Source: Anaerolineae bacterium
Lineage (GTDB): Bacteria > Chloroflexota > Anaerolineae > DUEN01
NCBI GenBank assembly: GCA_021159845.1
Contig: JAGHDS010000218.1
Location: 1-6,092, forward strand
Direction of reading: 5' to 3'
Length of the DNA: 6,092 bases
Below, piece by piece: positions 1-5,837 of the stretch (positions are counted from its first letter, which is position 1; every line of letters starts with the position of its first letter). Position numbers and translations under genes: made by a program. The notes beneath the pieces were generated by a model, which did not search any database, was not told where the DNA came from, and worked only from the letters and a program-made list of their open reading frames with translations.

Positions 1-437
1 GCGTCTGGGAACAGAGCCAAACCATCTCTCACCAATGTCACCGACTTAGCCTCAATCCAACATACCGTCTCGTCCCGCCGTAGACGCAGGTCCAGCCGGC
101 TCCCCCCAACCTGCACCTCGCGTTCCAGCACATCATACCCGGACAACTCCTCCAAGCGCCCAGCTTCCCACACCTCTGCGAGCAGCCGGGGAGGCAACCG
201 AGCGTCAATGGAGACCAACACGCCCGCGTGCTCTACCAGGCAGAGATCATACATCGTCTTGCGGTTAGACGCGGCCATAGAACGAACCCAAACCGGCGCA
301 CCAACAACGAGAAGCTCCCCCAAACGTCCTGAATTCGGTACATATGCCGACGCAGGGGAACCACTGACCTCGACAAGGGCACGGAACCGATTGTCTCGGC
401 GCAGGAAGCGCGCGGGGAGCAAAGGAGGGTATTCCAT
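1..437 (-). CDS. sfsA: SfsA family protein (sugar fermentation stimulation protein / predicted nuclease), C-terminus cut by the window edge
   Basis: The first 145 residues are visible, with no stop before the window edge; the family is usually about 230-240 aa, so roughly 60% is present. The protein opens MEYPPLLPARFLRRDNRFRA and carries typical SfsA landmarks: VPNSGRL (33-39), SNRKTMYDL (57-65), IDARLPPRL (77-85), GGSRLDLRL (111-119) and EAKSVTLVRDGLALFPD (129-145). The D116...E129-x-K131 arrangement fits the PD-(D/E)xK-like nuclease core assigned to this family. E. coli SfsA was first linked to maltose gene expression and DNA binding; its cellular role is still unclear. The ATG follows the TAA of the upstream metallopeptidase gene by 2 bases. 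No good Shine-Dalgarno is visible, so translation is probably coupled. Family assignment is firm; function in this organism is inferred. Confidence 0.93.
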   Translation of the reverse strand, partial: MEYPPLLPARFLRRDNRFRALVEVSGSPASAYVPNSGRLGELLVVGAPVWVRSMAASNRKTMYDLCLVEHAGVLVSIDARLPPRLLAEVWEAGRLEELSGYDVLEREVQVGGSRLDLRLRRDETVCWIEAKSVTLVRDGLALFPD

Positions 438-439
438 CG

Positions 440-1777
440 TTACGGCTCGATCCCATGCGCGCGCAGCGCGGCGTCCAGCTCAGCAACAGAGGTGATACGA
501 GCCACAGTGTGCAAGAACGCCGCCAAGGACGGGCTGGCCGAGCGCAGCCGGGTAAGCTTGGGACCAATAGGACTCACTGCGCCCGGGCCGGTAGCGTAGC
601 TGCCGTGAAAAGCGAAGTAGGCCTGGTTGAGACGGCGGATCGCATATCCATGCGCAAGGAAACGCTTGCGACGCGCTTCCATGAACGCCTCTGCCTCCCG
701 GACGTATCCTTTCGCCAGCAAAGCGTCTACCGCCAGCCGGGTGTTCCGCATCTCCCGGCCGAAATCAAACGTCCCGGGCTCTACAGGCCGTTGTTGGCTG
801 ACACGTGAGCGCTCGGGCGGGACCAGGTCGGGATAGAACCGCCTCAACACTTTCCCCCCTATCTCATCCCCCACGATGGAGGCCACCGTCTCATTCAAGG
901 TGATCGTATCATTGCTGTCGTGATAATGCCAGCCCATCGGGTGAAAGGCCAGGTACGTATGCGTCCACTCATGAGCGATGGTGCTCAGGACCCAATCCAG
1001 GCTGGCCTGGTCGATCACCATAGTCGGGAAGGAGCTGAACCCACCCGTCCCCTCCACCAGAGCCGACACATCGCCCAACGACTCCACCTGGGTTTCCAGG
1101 CTCACTTGTCGGTCTAAAGGCACATCCGGCTGTAGATACACCCCCATGTACAGCTCGATGCGGCGCCGAGGGGAGATAACCAGGTAATACGGCGGCTCAC
1201 AGAAGGCAAACCGCACCGGGGGCCACACATGCCCCAGGAACGTCAGCCCCTCACTGACCATGACCGCGCTGACCTGCGATTGCAGGACCGCCTCAACCGC
1301 CGGGCGGCGCGCCCGCTGAACCTGCAGCAACTCCGCCCTTTGAGCGCGAAGCGTCGCGGTGGCCGCATCAGGATCCGTCACGGTCGGGGTGGCATATATC
1401 CGCTCGATTTTCCCCTCCAATTCGCCGATGCGCCGGGCGGTAGCCATATAATCGCGCACGAGCTGAACCTGCTGCGCCGGAGATAGACCGCGAGCGGGGT
1501 TCCGGACCGCTTCCCTGGCTTTCTGTGCCAGTCCATCGACTTCCCACGACAATAGATCGAACTCGTACGGGCCTGTCAGCGTACGCACCTGATACTTGAA
1601 CAACATGTCCGGGGGAATGTACTCCCCCGGCAGGTATACCAGGGAGAAGAGAAAGAGGAGAATGAGCATTCCCCAGCGGAGCAGCACTCGGGCTCTCGAG
1701 CGCCACACGCTGGGGGGGCTCGCCCCACGTCGCTCCACTACTCCCGAACGGGCCTGCGATGGTGACAGTTCCGGCAT
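440..1777 (-). CDS. Predicted single-pass membrane zinc metallopeptidase (HExxH, gluzincin-like), hypothetical family
   Basis: 445 aa; I do not recognise a named family. In order: a short basic, proline-containing N-terminus, one membrane segment at about 31-50 (VLLRWGMLILLFLFSLVYLP), a polar helical stretch at about 95-170 that may be coiled coil, then a peptidase-like domain. The zinc signature is H269-E-W-T-H273, followed by LNETVAS (294-300), where E296 is a plausible third zinc ligand; this HExxH plus downstream NExxA/S spacing is typical of gluzincins. The C-terminal LNQAYFAFHGSYA (383-395) recalls the Asn/Tyr-rich segment near the active site of predicted aminopeptidases, which is weaker evidence. 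With an N-in topology the domain would be extracytoplasmic. The ATG at 1777 was chosen because GAGGA lies 7 bases before it; the frame continues open to a GTG at 1903, but that extension runs into a repeat element. Substrate is unknown. sfsA follows directly and is probably in the same operon. Confidence 0.8.
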   Translation of the reverse strand: MPELSPSQARSGVVERRGASPPSVWRSRARVLLRWGMLILLFLFSLVYLPGEYIPPDMLFKYQVRTLTGPYEFDLLSWEVDGLAQKAREAVRNPARGLSPAQQVQLVRDYMATARRIGELEGKIERIYATPTVTDPDAATATLRAQRAELLQVQRARRPAVEAVLQSQVSAVMVSEGLTFLGHVWPPVRFAFCEPPYYLVISPRRRIELYMGVYLQPDVPLDRQVSLETQVESLGDVSALVEGTGGFSSFPTMVIDQASLDWVLSTIAHEWTHTYLAFHPMGWHYHDSNDTITLNETVASIVGDEIGGKVLRRFYPDLVPPERSRVSQQRPVEPGTFDFGREMRNTRLAVDALLAKGYVREAEAFMEARRKRFLAHGYAIRRLNQAYFAFHGSYATGPGAVSPIGPKLTRLRSASPSLAAFLHTVARITSVAELDAALRAHGIEP

Positions 1778-1784
1778 GTGCCTA

Positions 1785-1789
1785 TCCTC
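1785..1789 (-). promoter_or_regulatory. Ribosome binding site that sets the start of the metallopeptidase gene
   Basis: On the minus strand GAGGA sits 7 bases before the ATG at 1777-1775. The alternative in-frame starts, an ATG at 1876 and an ATG at 1828, have no comparable signal. A GTG at 1903 has a GAGGA-like string 9 bases upstream, but both lie inside the ATCTGCGT repeat element. Confidence 0.65.
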
Positions 1790-1878
1790 GCGCGGCTCCG
1801 GGCTCCCATTCGGTGATGCGGCATCCATTGGCAAGCACGGCAATCGCGCATTCGAGAGGGGCTCAAAGCTGAACATGA

Positions 1879-1980
1879 GAACGCAGATGACGTGGATGCA
1901 CACAGATCCTCACTGATCATCCTTGATTTTAACACCTTCTTCATCTGCGTAGATCGGCTTTTTCTGCGTCATCTGCGTTC
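1879..1980. repeat. Intergenic element with inverted ends, built of about 10-base ATCTGCGT-like units
   Basis: A perfect 14-base inverted repeat bounds the element: GAACGCAGATGACG at 1879-1892 and CGTCATCTGCGTTC at 1967-1980. Inside, on the minus strand, five contiguous units of 9-10 bases begin with ATC (1927-1918, 1917-1908, 1907-1898, 1897-1889, 1888-1879), among them ATCTGTGTGC and ATCTGCGTTC. On the plus strand a second run reads ATCTGCGTAG (1943-1952), ATCGGCTTTT (1953-1962), a shortened TCTGCGTC (1963-1970) and ATCTGCGTTC (1971-1980). It looks like a degenerate tandem array arranged head to head around an AT-rich centre at about 1924-1932. There is no transposase gene. From memory, similar ATCTGCGT-word intergenic repeats are scattered in Chloroflexota genomes; copy number here cannot be judged from one window. 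Confidence 0.6.
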
Positions 1981-2019
1981 ACCCATTCTATTTCAAAGCA
2001 GTTACAACAGGACACGAAT

Positions 2020-2048
2020 TTGACGCTCATAGCGAGGCGTGCTACACT
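2020..2048 (+). promoter_or_regulatory. Sigma-70-type promoter of the thiamine operon
   Basis: TTGACG (2020-2025, 5 of 6 matches to the -35 consensus) and TACACT (2043-2048, 4 of 6 to the -10 consensus) are separated by exactly 17 bases. The expected transcription start is near 2055, about 15 bases before the riboswitch P1 stem, which is the right geometry for a leader that begins with the aptamer. No experimental support is available from sequence alone. Confidence 0.7.
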
Positions 2049-2069
2049 CACCACGACAATTGAGGCTCA

Positions 2070-2175
2070 CGCAAGGGGAGCTGGGGGGTAACCCGGCTGA
2101 GAGGACGGCTTTCAACCCACGACCTGCCGTCGACCCTTTGAACCTGACCTGGGTAATGCCGGCGTAGGGACTGCG
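2070..2175 (+). promoter_or_regulatory. TPP riboswitch aptamer (THI element)
   Basis: The conserved THI-box segments occur in order: GGGGAGC (2075-2081), CTGAGAGG (2097-2104), ACCCTTTGAACCTGA (2133-2147) and GGGTAATGCCGGCGTAGGGA (2151-2170). Stems can be drawn by eye: P1 CGCA/TGCG (2070-2073 with 2172-2175), P2 GGG with CCC (2076-2078 with 2134-2136), P3 AGCTGGG/CCCGGCT (2079-2085 with 2092-2098, one G-U), an optional P3a arm GACGGC/GCCGTC (2104-2109 with 2126-2131), and the P4/P5 arm ending CTGG/CCGG (2149-2152 with 2159-2162). CUGAGA is the known recognition segment for the pyrimidine ring, and the GGGTAATGCC region reads the pyrophosphate with Mg2+. The genes downstream are all thiamine transport or activation genes, in keeping with TPP as ligand. 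Confidence 0.96.
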
Positions 2176-2194
2176 AGGCACCGAACGACGGCCA

Positions 2195-2230
2195 AAGGCC
2201 ACCTGCCGACCCTGGTGAGGTGGCCTTCTT
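2195..2230 (+). terminator. Intrinsic terminator hairpin acting as the riboswitch expression platform
   Basis: AAGGCCACCT (2195-2204) pairs perfectly over 10 bases with AGGTGGCCTT (2218-2227), leaving a 13-base loop, and is followed by CTTATAT. The U-rich tail is short and interrupted, so termination may be incomplete. It lies 20 bases after the aptamer and ends before the thiN ribosome binding site at 2243, so TPP-dependent transcription attenuation is a better fit than sequestration of the ribosome site. The OFF-switch direction is inferred from how TPP riboswitches normally work in bacteria. Confidence 0.75.
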
Positions 2231-2242
2231 ATATACCCAAGC

Positions 2243-2249
2243 AAGGAGG
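2243..2249 (+). promoter_or_regulatory. Ribosome binding site of thiN, supporting a GTG start
   Basis: AAGGAGG is a near-perfect Shine-Dalgarno, 4 bases before GTG at 2254. The frame is open back to a GTG at 2215, but that codon lies inside the terminator stem-loop and would add 13 residues absent from the family. The GTG at 2254 gives the typical opening (M)RALIFANG. Confidence 0.8.
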
Positions 2250-2253
2250 AGCG

Positions 2254-2901
2254 GTGCGGGCGCTCATCTTCGCCAATGGCATTATCACCGACTACGCTGC
2301 CTGTCTGTCGCACATCCAGCCGGACGATGTGGTGATCTGTGCGGATGGCGGGACACGACACGCCCTGGCCCTCGGGTTGCACCCAGACCTGATCGTCGGT
2401 GACCTGGATTCCTTCCCGGACGATCAACGAGCTACCTTGGAGGCATCCGGGACGCGATTTCTCGTCTATCCGGCACGTAAGGACCAAACAGATCTGGAGT
2501 TAGCCCTGATCGCCGCTCAGGAGGCTGGGATCACTTCTGCCCACCTGATGGGCGTGCTGGGCGGCCGCCTGGATCAGACGGTGGCCAACCTGCTCCTGCT
2601 GGCCCAGGAGAGATGGGCCACCATCTCGCTCTCCCTGTCCGAAGGGGCCGAGGAGGCATGGGTGACGCGCGATCAGACGGTGATCGTAGGAGCACCGGGG
2701 GATACGGTCTCGCTGATCGCGCTCACGCCGGAGGTTCAAGGGATCTACACCGAGGGGCTGGAGTACGCACTCAGCGACGGCCGCCTGATATTCGGCTCCA
2801 CGCTGGGCATCAGCAATGTCATGCTGTCCCAACAGGCAAGCGTGCGGCTTCGCAGCGGCACACTTCTGGTCGTCCACGGTCCCGGGAGCACGTCGGGCTG
2901 A
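2254..2901 (+). CDS. thiN: Thiamine pyrophosphokinase (thiamine diphosphokinase)
   Basis: 215 aa, the normal size of bacterial thiamine pyrophosphokinases. It transfers pyrophosphate from ATP to thiamine, giving TPP and AMP in the cytoplasm. Family motifs appear in order: ALIFANG (3-9), ICADGGTRHAL (28-38), VGDLDSF (48-54), the KDQTDLELAL segment (76-85) with acidic residues for Mg2+/ATP, GGRLDQTVANLLLL (103-116), and the C-terminal substrate-side GSTLGISNVM (181-190). No domain is missing. It is the first gene after the riboswitch and terminator, and thiB follows after 59 bases. Because its product TPP is the riboswitch ligand, the enzyme closes a feedback loop on its own transcript. The name thiN follows Bacillus usage; the activity is not in doubt from sequence. 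Confidence 0.95.
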   Translation: MRALIFANGIITDYAACLSHIQPDDVVICADGGTRHALALGLHPDLIVGDLDSFPDDQRATLEASGTRFLVYPARKDQTDLELALIAAQEAGITSAHLMGVLGGRLDQTVANLLLLAQERWATISLSLSEGAEEAWVTRDQTVIVGAPGDTVSLIALTPEVQGIYTEGLEYALSDGRLIFGSTLGISNVMLSQQASVRLRSGTLLVVHGPGSTSG

Positions 2902-2960
2902 AGCAGCGTAACAAAGTCGACCTCAGGCGTGAGGGGAATCCATCACTATGGAGGTGGCAT

Positions 2961-4034
2961 ATGCGGAGGTTCTTTATCAGCACCTTATTGCTGGCCGTAG
3001 TGCTGGCGGGCTGCGCCCCCTCGGCCAGCGGGCCGGGTGCCCTGCCGACGGCCACAGCGGAGCATCCTACGCTCGTGCTGATGACCCACGACAGCTTCAA
3101 CATCAGCGACTCTCTGATCAAGCAGTTTGAGCAAGAGACGGGTGCGACCTTTAAAGTCTTACGGGCGGGCGACGCGGGCGCGGCGCTCAACCAGGCCATC
3201 CTGAGCAAGGACAACCCACTGGCTGATGTCTTCTTCGGCGTCGATAACACCTTCTTCGGCCGAGCCATCCAGGCCGACATCTTCGAATCCTACGACTCAC
3301 CCAAGCTCGCCGAGATCCCGGATGAGCTGGATCTGGACTCCCAACACCGGCTGCTGCCGGTCGATTTCGGCTACGTCTGCCTGAATTATGACAAGGCCTA
3401 CTTCGCCGAGAAGGGGCTGGACGTTCCACAGCGATTGGAGGATCTGACGAGACCGGAGTACAAAGGGCTCCTGGTCGTCGAGAACCCGGCGACGTCATCC
3501 CCGGGGCTAGCTTTCCTCATCACAACCGTCGCCTACTTCGGCGAGGACGGGTATCTGAATTTCTGGCAGAAGCTGCGGGAGAATGATGTTTACGTAACGG
3601 ACGGCTGGGAGGACGCTTACTACGGTCAGTTCAGCGGCGGCTCGGGCAAGGGCACACGGCCCCTGGTCGTCTCCTATGCCACCAGCCCGGCCGCGGAGGT
3701 GTACTTCAGCGAGGGGAAGCTTAAAGAGGCTCCTACGGGCAACATCCTGCCAGAGGGCGGGAGCTTCCGCCAGATCGAGTTCGTAGGGATCCTGAAGGGG
3801 GCAAAACACCCCGATCTGGCCCGTAAATGGGTGGATTTCATGCTCAGCCGACCGTTCCAGGAGTACATTCCTCTGCAGATGTTCGTCTACCCGGCCAATG
3901 AGACGGCCGCGCTGCCGGAGGTCTTCCAAAAGTTCGCCCAGGTGCCCTCGGCACCGGCCAAGATCACGCCCGAGGAAATCGACGCCGGACGTGAGCGCTG
4001 GATCGACGCCTGGACGAAGGTTGTGCTCCATTGA
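2961..4034 (+). CDS. thiB: Thiamine ABC transporter substrate-binding lipoprotein
   Basis: 357 aa. The N-terminus is a lipoprotein signal: MRRFF, hydrophobic core 8-16, and lipobox L-A-G-C with the lipidated Cys at 18, then a Ser/Ala/Pro-rich linker to about 35. The mature part matches the ThiB/TbpA binding-protein family: LVLMTHDSFN (38-47), ADVFFGVDNTF (88-98), LLPVDFGYVCLNYDK (131-145), ENPATSSPGLAFL (174-186), VTDGWEDAYYGQF (212-224), VVSYATSPAAEVYF (236-249) and a C-terminal ERWIDAWTKVV. D44, W216 and Y239 align by motif with residues lining the thiamine pocket of E. coli ThiB. It delivers thiamine, and perhaps its phosphates, to ThiP outside the cell. GGAGGT lies 5 bases before the ATG. 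Lipid anchoring, rather than a free periplasmic protein, suits a monoderm-like envelope. Related iron and spermidine binders are less likely given the motifs and operon. Confidence 0.94.
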   Translation: MRRFFISTLLLAVVLAGCAPSASGPGALPTATAEHPTLVLMTHDSFNISDSLIKQFEQETGATFKVLRAGDAGAALNQAILSKDNPLADVFFGVDNTFFGRAIQADIFESYDSPKLAEIPDELDLDSQHRLLPVDFGYVCLNYDKAYFAEKGLDVPQRLEDLTRPEYKGLLVVENPATSSPGLAFLITTVAYFGEDGYLNFWQKLRENDVYVTDGWEDAYYGQFSGGSGKGTRPLVVSYATSPAAEVYFSEGKLKEAPTGNILPEGGSFRQIEFVGILKGAKHPDLARKWVDFMLSRPFQEYIPLQMFVYPANETAALPEVFQKFAQVPSAPAKITPEEIDAGRERWIDAWTKVVLH

Positions 4035-4040
4035 GACAGC

Positions 4041-4069
4041 GTTGGGTATCCGGATGATCCACCCTCAAC
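4041..4069 (+). other. Possible intercistronic RNA hairpin between thiB and thiP
   Basis: GTTGGGT (4041-4047) can pair with ACCCTCAAC (4061-4069) as two short helices separated by a small bulge, with a 13-base loop. It begins 7 bases after the thiB stop codon. There is no U-run after it, so it is not an obvious terminator. A role in stabilising the thiB part of the message, or in partial attenuation before the membrane genes, is inference only. Confidence 0.3.
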
Positions 4070-4143
4070 ATGCAGACGTCGCCGCGTGTGATGGCGTGTC
4101 GATTGCCGTCACCCGGGCATACATCAGGCACTAGGCAAGGTAC

Positions 4144-5835
4144 ATGCGCGATTCGACATGGTGGGAGCGAGCAGGTGCCAGGTTGCGTCAGAGCATCTTC
4201 TTGCTCCCACTGGTTTACCTGCTGATCTTTTTCTTCTACCCCCTATCGGCGATCTTCCGGCTAAGCCTGGCGCCGGAGGGGCATCTGGACTTACAACCGC
4301 TGCGAGTCCTCATCACCGACCGATACTACCTGCACATCCTATGGTTCACCACATGGCAGGCCACCGTCTCCACCATCCTGACGCTGGCCATAGGTATGCC
4401 GGCAGCATACATCTTCGCCCATTACACCTTTCCCGGTAAGAGCCTGCTGCGAGCCCTGACGACGATCCCTTTCGTGCTGCCCACGTTGGTGGTGGCCACC
4501 GCCTTTATCGCTCTGTTGGGGCCGCGTGGCTGGCTTAACCTGTGGCTGATGCGTCTACTGCACCTGGAACATCCCCCCATCGCCCTGATGCACACGATCT
4601 GGATCATCCTGCTGGCCCACGTCTTCTACAACGCGACGGTAATCGTCCGGATCGTCGGGGGGTTCTGGGCGAATCTGAACCCGCAGTTGGAGGAAGCAGC
4701 CCGGGTGTTGGGCGCCGATCGTCGACGCACATTGTTCAGAATCACACTGCCACTCCTCTGGCCATCGCTGGCGGCAGCCTCCTTGCTCGTCTTCTTGTTC
4801 TGCTTCACGTCCTTTGGCGTGATCCTCGTCCTGGGCGGCCCCCACTTCGCCACCCTGGAAGTGGAGATCTATCGACAAGCCGTCCACCTATTCCATCTTC
4901 CCATCGCCGCAGCGCTTTCCATCGTGCAAATGGTGATCACATTTATCGTGATGTGGGGCTACACGCGGCTACAAGCTCGCACGGCAATCCCCTTGAATTT
5001 CCGGCCCCAGCAGACGACACAACAACCCATGCGTGATTGGCGATCCAGGCTGGCGATGCTCCTCGGGCTGGGGACGCTGCTATTGATCTTGATGCTCCCC
5101 CTGGCATCCCTGGTCGAACGCTCCCTCGCCACGGAGGGCGGCTGGTCGCTACGCTTTTATCGGGAATTATTCATGAACCGACGCGAGGCAATCCTCTTCG
5201 TTCCCCCGGCCGAGGCCGTGCGCAACTCCTTGGTCTTCGCACTGGCAACGGTGGGCATGTCCCTGCTCATCGGCGTCATCAGCGCCTATCTGCTGGCCCA
5301 GCCGCGCTACGGCTTCAGCGCCATCCTTGACCCCATATTCATGCTACCGCTGGGCACCTCCGCGGTGACTTTGGGGTTCGGCTTCATCCTGGCCCTGGGG
5401 CGGCCACCGCTTGACCTGCGGGTGTCCCCCATACTGGTGCCGCTAGCCCACACCCTGGTCGCCTACCCGTTCGTCGTCCGATCCCTGCTGCCGGTGCTGC
5501 GCGGCCTCAACCCTCATTGGAGGGAGGCCGCCGCCGTGTTGGGAGCCACACCTGCCCGGACGTGGCTCCGCATCGACCTTCCCATCGTGGGGCGAGCTGT
5601 ACTGGTAGGCGCCGTCTTCGCGTTCACCGTCAGCATGGGCGAGTTCGGGGCCACCGCGCTGGTCGCGCGGCCGGAGTTCCCGACCATGCCCATAGCGATC
5701 TATCGCTTCCTGGGACAGCCGGGCGAGTTGAACTACGGTCAGGCACTGGCTATGAGCACGCTGCTCATGCTCGTATGCACGGTCGGCCTACTCCTCATCG
5801 AACGATTCCGCTATCGCGATATCGGGGAGTTTTAA
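4144..5835 (+). CDS. thiP: Thiamine ABC transporter permease, fused two-domain type
   Basis: 563 aa, close to the usual ThiP length, formed by two tandem binding-protein-dependent permease domains. About twelve hydrophobic segments can be seen, roughly at 18-39, 64-92, 104-125, 146-168, 208-230, 252-273, 303-325, 361-384, 394-418, 428-450, 484-505 and 536-553. Each half carries the cytoplasmic EAA loop that docks on the ATPase: EAARVLGADRRRTLFRITLP (184-203) and EAAAVLGATPARTWLRIDLP (461-480). It forms the membrane channel that accepts thiamine from ThiB. An in-frame TAG at 4132 makes the ATG at 4144 the first possible ATG start; its ribosome site (AAGG, 3 bases away) is weak. It lies 109 bases after thiB, an unusually long gap for this operon, and 2 bases before thiQ. 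A ferric-iron FbpB-type permease has the same architecture; the neighbours decide for thiamine. Confidence 0.92.
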   Translation: MRDSTWWERAGARLRQSIFLLPLVYLLIFFFYPLSAIFRLSLAPEGHLDLQPLRVLITDRYYLHILWFTTWQATVSTILTLAIGMPAAYIFAHYTFPGKSLLRALTTIPFVLPTLVVATAFIALLGPRGWLNLWLMRLLHLEHPPIALMHTIWIILLAHVFYNATVIVRIVGGFWANLNPQLEEAARVLGADRRRTLFRITLPLLWPSLAAASLLVFLFCFTSFGVILVLGGPHFATLEVEIYRQAVHLFHLPIAAALSIVQMVITFIVMWGYTRLQARTAIPLNFRPQQTTQQPMRDWRSRLAMLLGLGTLLLILMLPLASLVERSLATEGGWSLRFYRELFMNRREAILFVPPAEAVRNSLVFALATVGMSLLIGVISAYLLAQPRYGFSAILDPIFMLPLGTSAVTLGFGFILALGRPPLDLRVSPILVPLAHTLVAYPFVVRSLLPVLRGLNPHWREAAAVLGATPARTWLRIDLPIVGRAVLVGAVFAFTVSMGEFGATALVARPEFPTMPIAIYRFLGQPGELNYGQALAMSTLLMLVCTVGLLLIERFRYRDIGEF

Positions 5836-5837
5836 AC

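Noticed and set aside
208..495. Plus-strand open frame of 95 codons overlapping sfsA and the end of the metallopeptidase gene
   Set aside because: Arg/Ser-rich low-complexity translation with no recognisable motif, antisense to a well-supported sfsA.
1985..1990. TAGAAT on the minus strand as a -10 box for the metallopeptidase-sfsA operon
   Set aside because: No convincing -35 hexamer at 16-18 bases upstream. A TAAAAT within the repeat element has the same problem. A minus-strand promoter must exist near here but I cannot place it.
2002..2487. Minus-strand open frame of 161 codons across the riboswitch and thiN
   Set aside because: It is antisense to the aptamer and to conserved thiN motifs; the translation looks like a complement artefact.
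2921..2934. Small hairpin CCTCA/TGAGG with a 4-base loop between thiN and thiB
   Set aside because: Only 5 pairs, no U-run, and the downstream gene must be transcribed through it; too weak to call a terminator or a regulatory site.
2613..2960. Open frame continuous with thiB extending 116 codons upstream across the end of thiN
   Set aside because: It overlaps the conserved C-terminal half of thiN in another frame, and thiB has a strong ribosome site and a proper lipoprotein signal starting at 2961. High GC explains the lack of stops.
3898..4134. Plus-strand open frame of 78 codons running from within thiB into the thiB-thiP gap, as a small gene
   Set aside because: Most of it overlaps thiB out of frame, the translation is Arg/Pro/Ser-rich, and no ribosome site or motif supports it.
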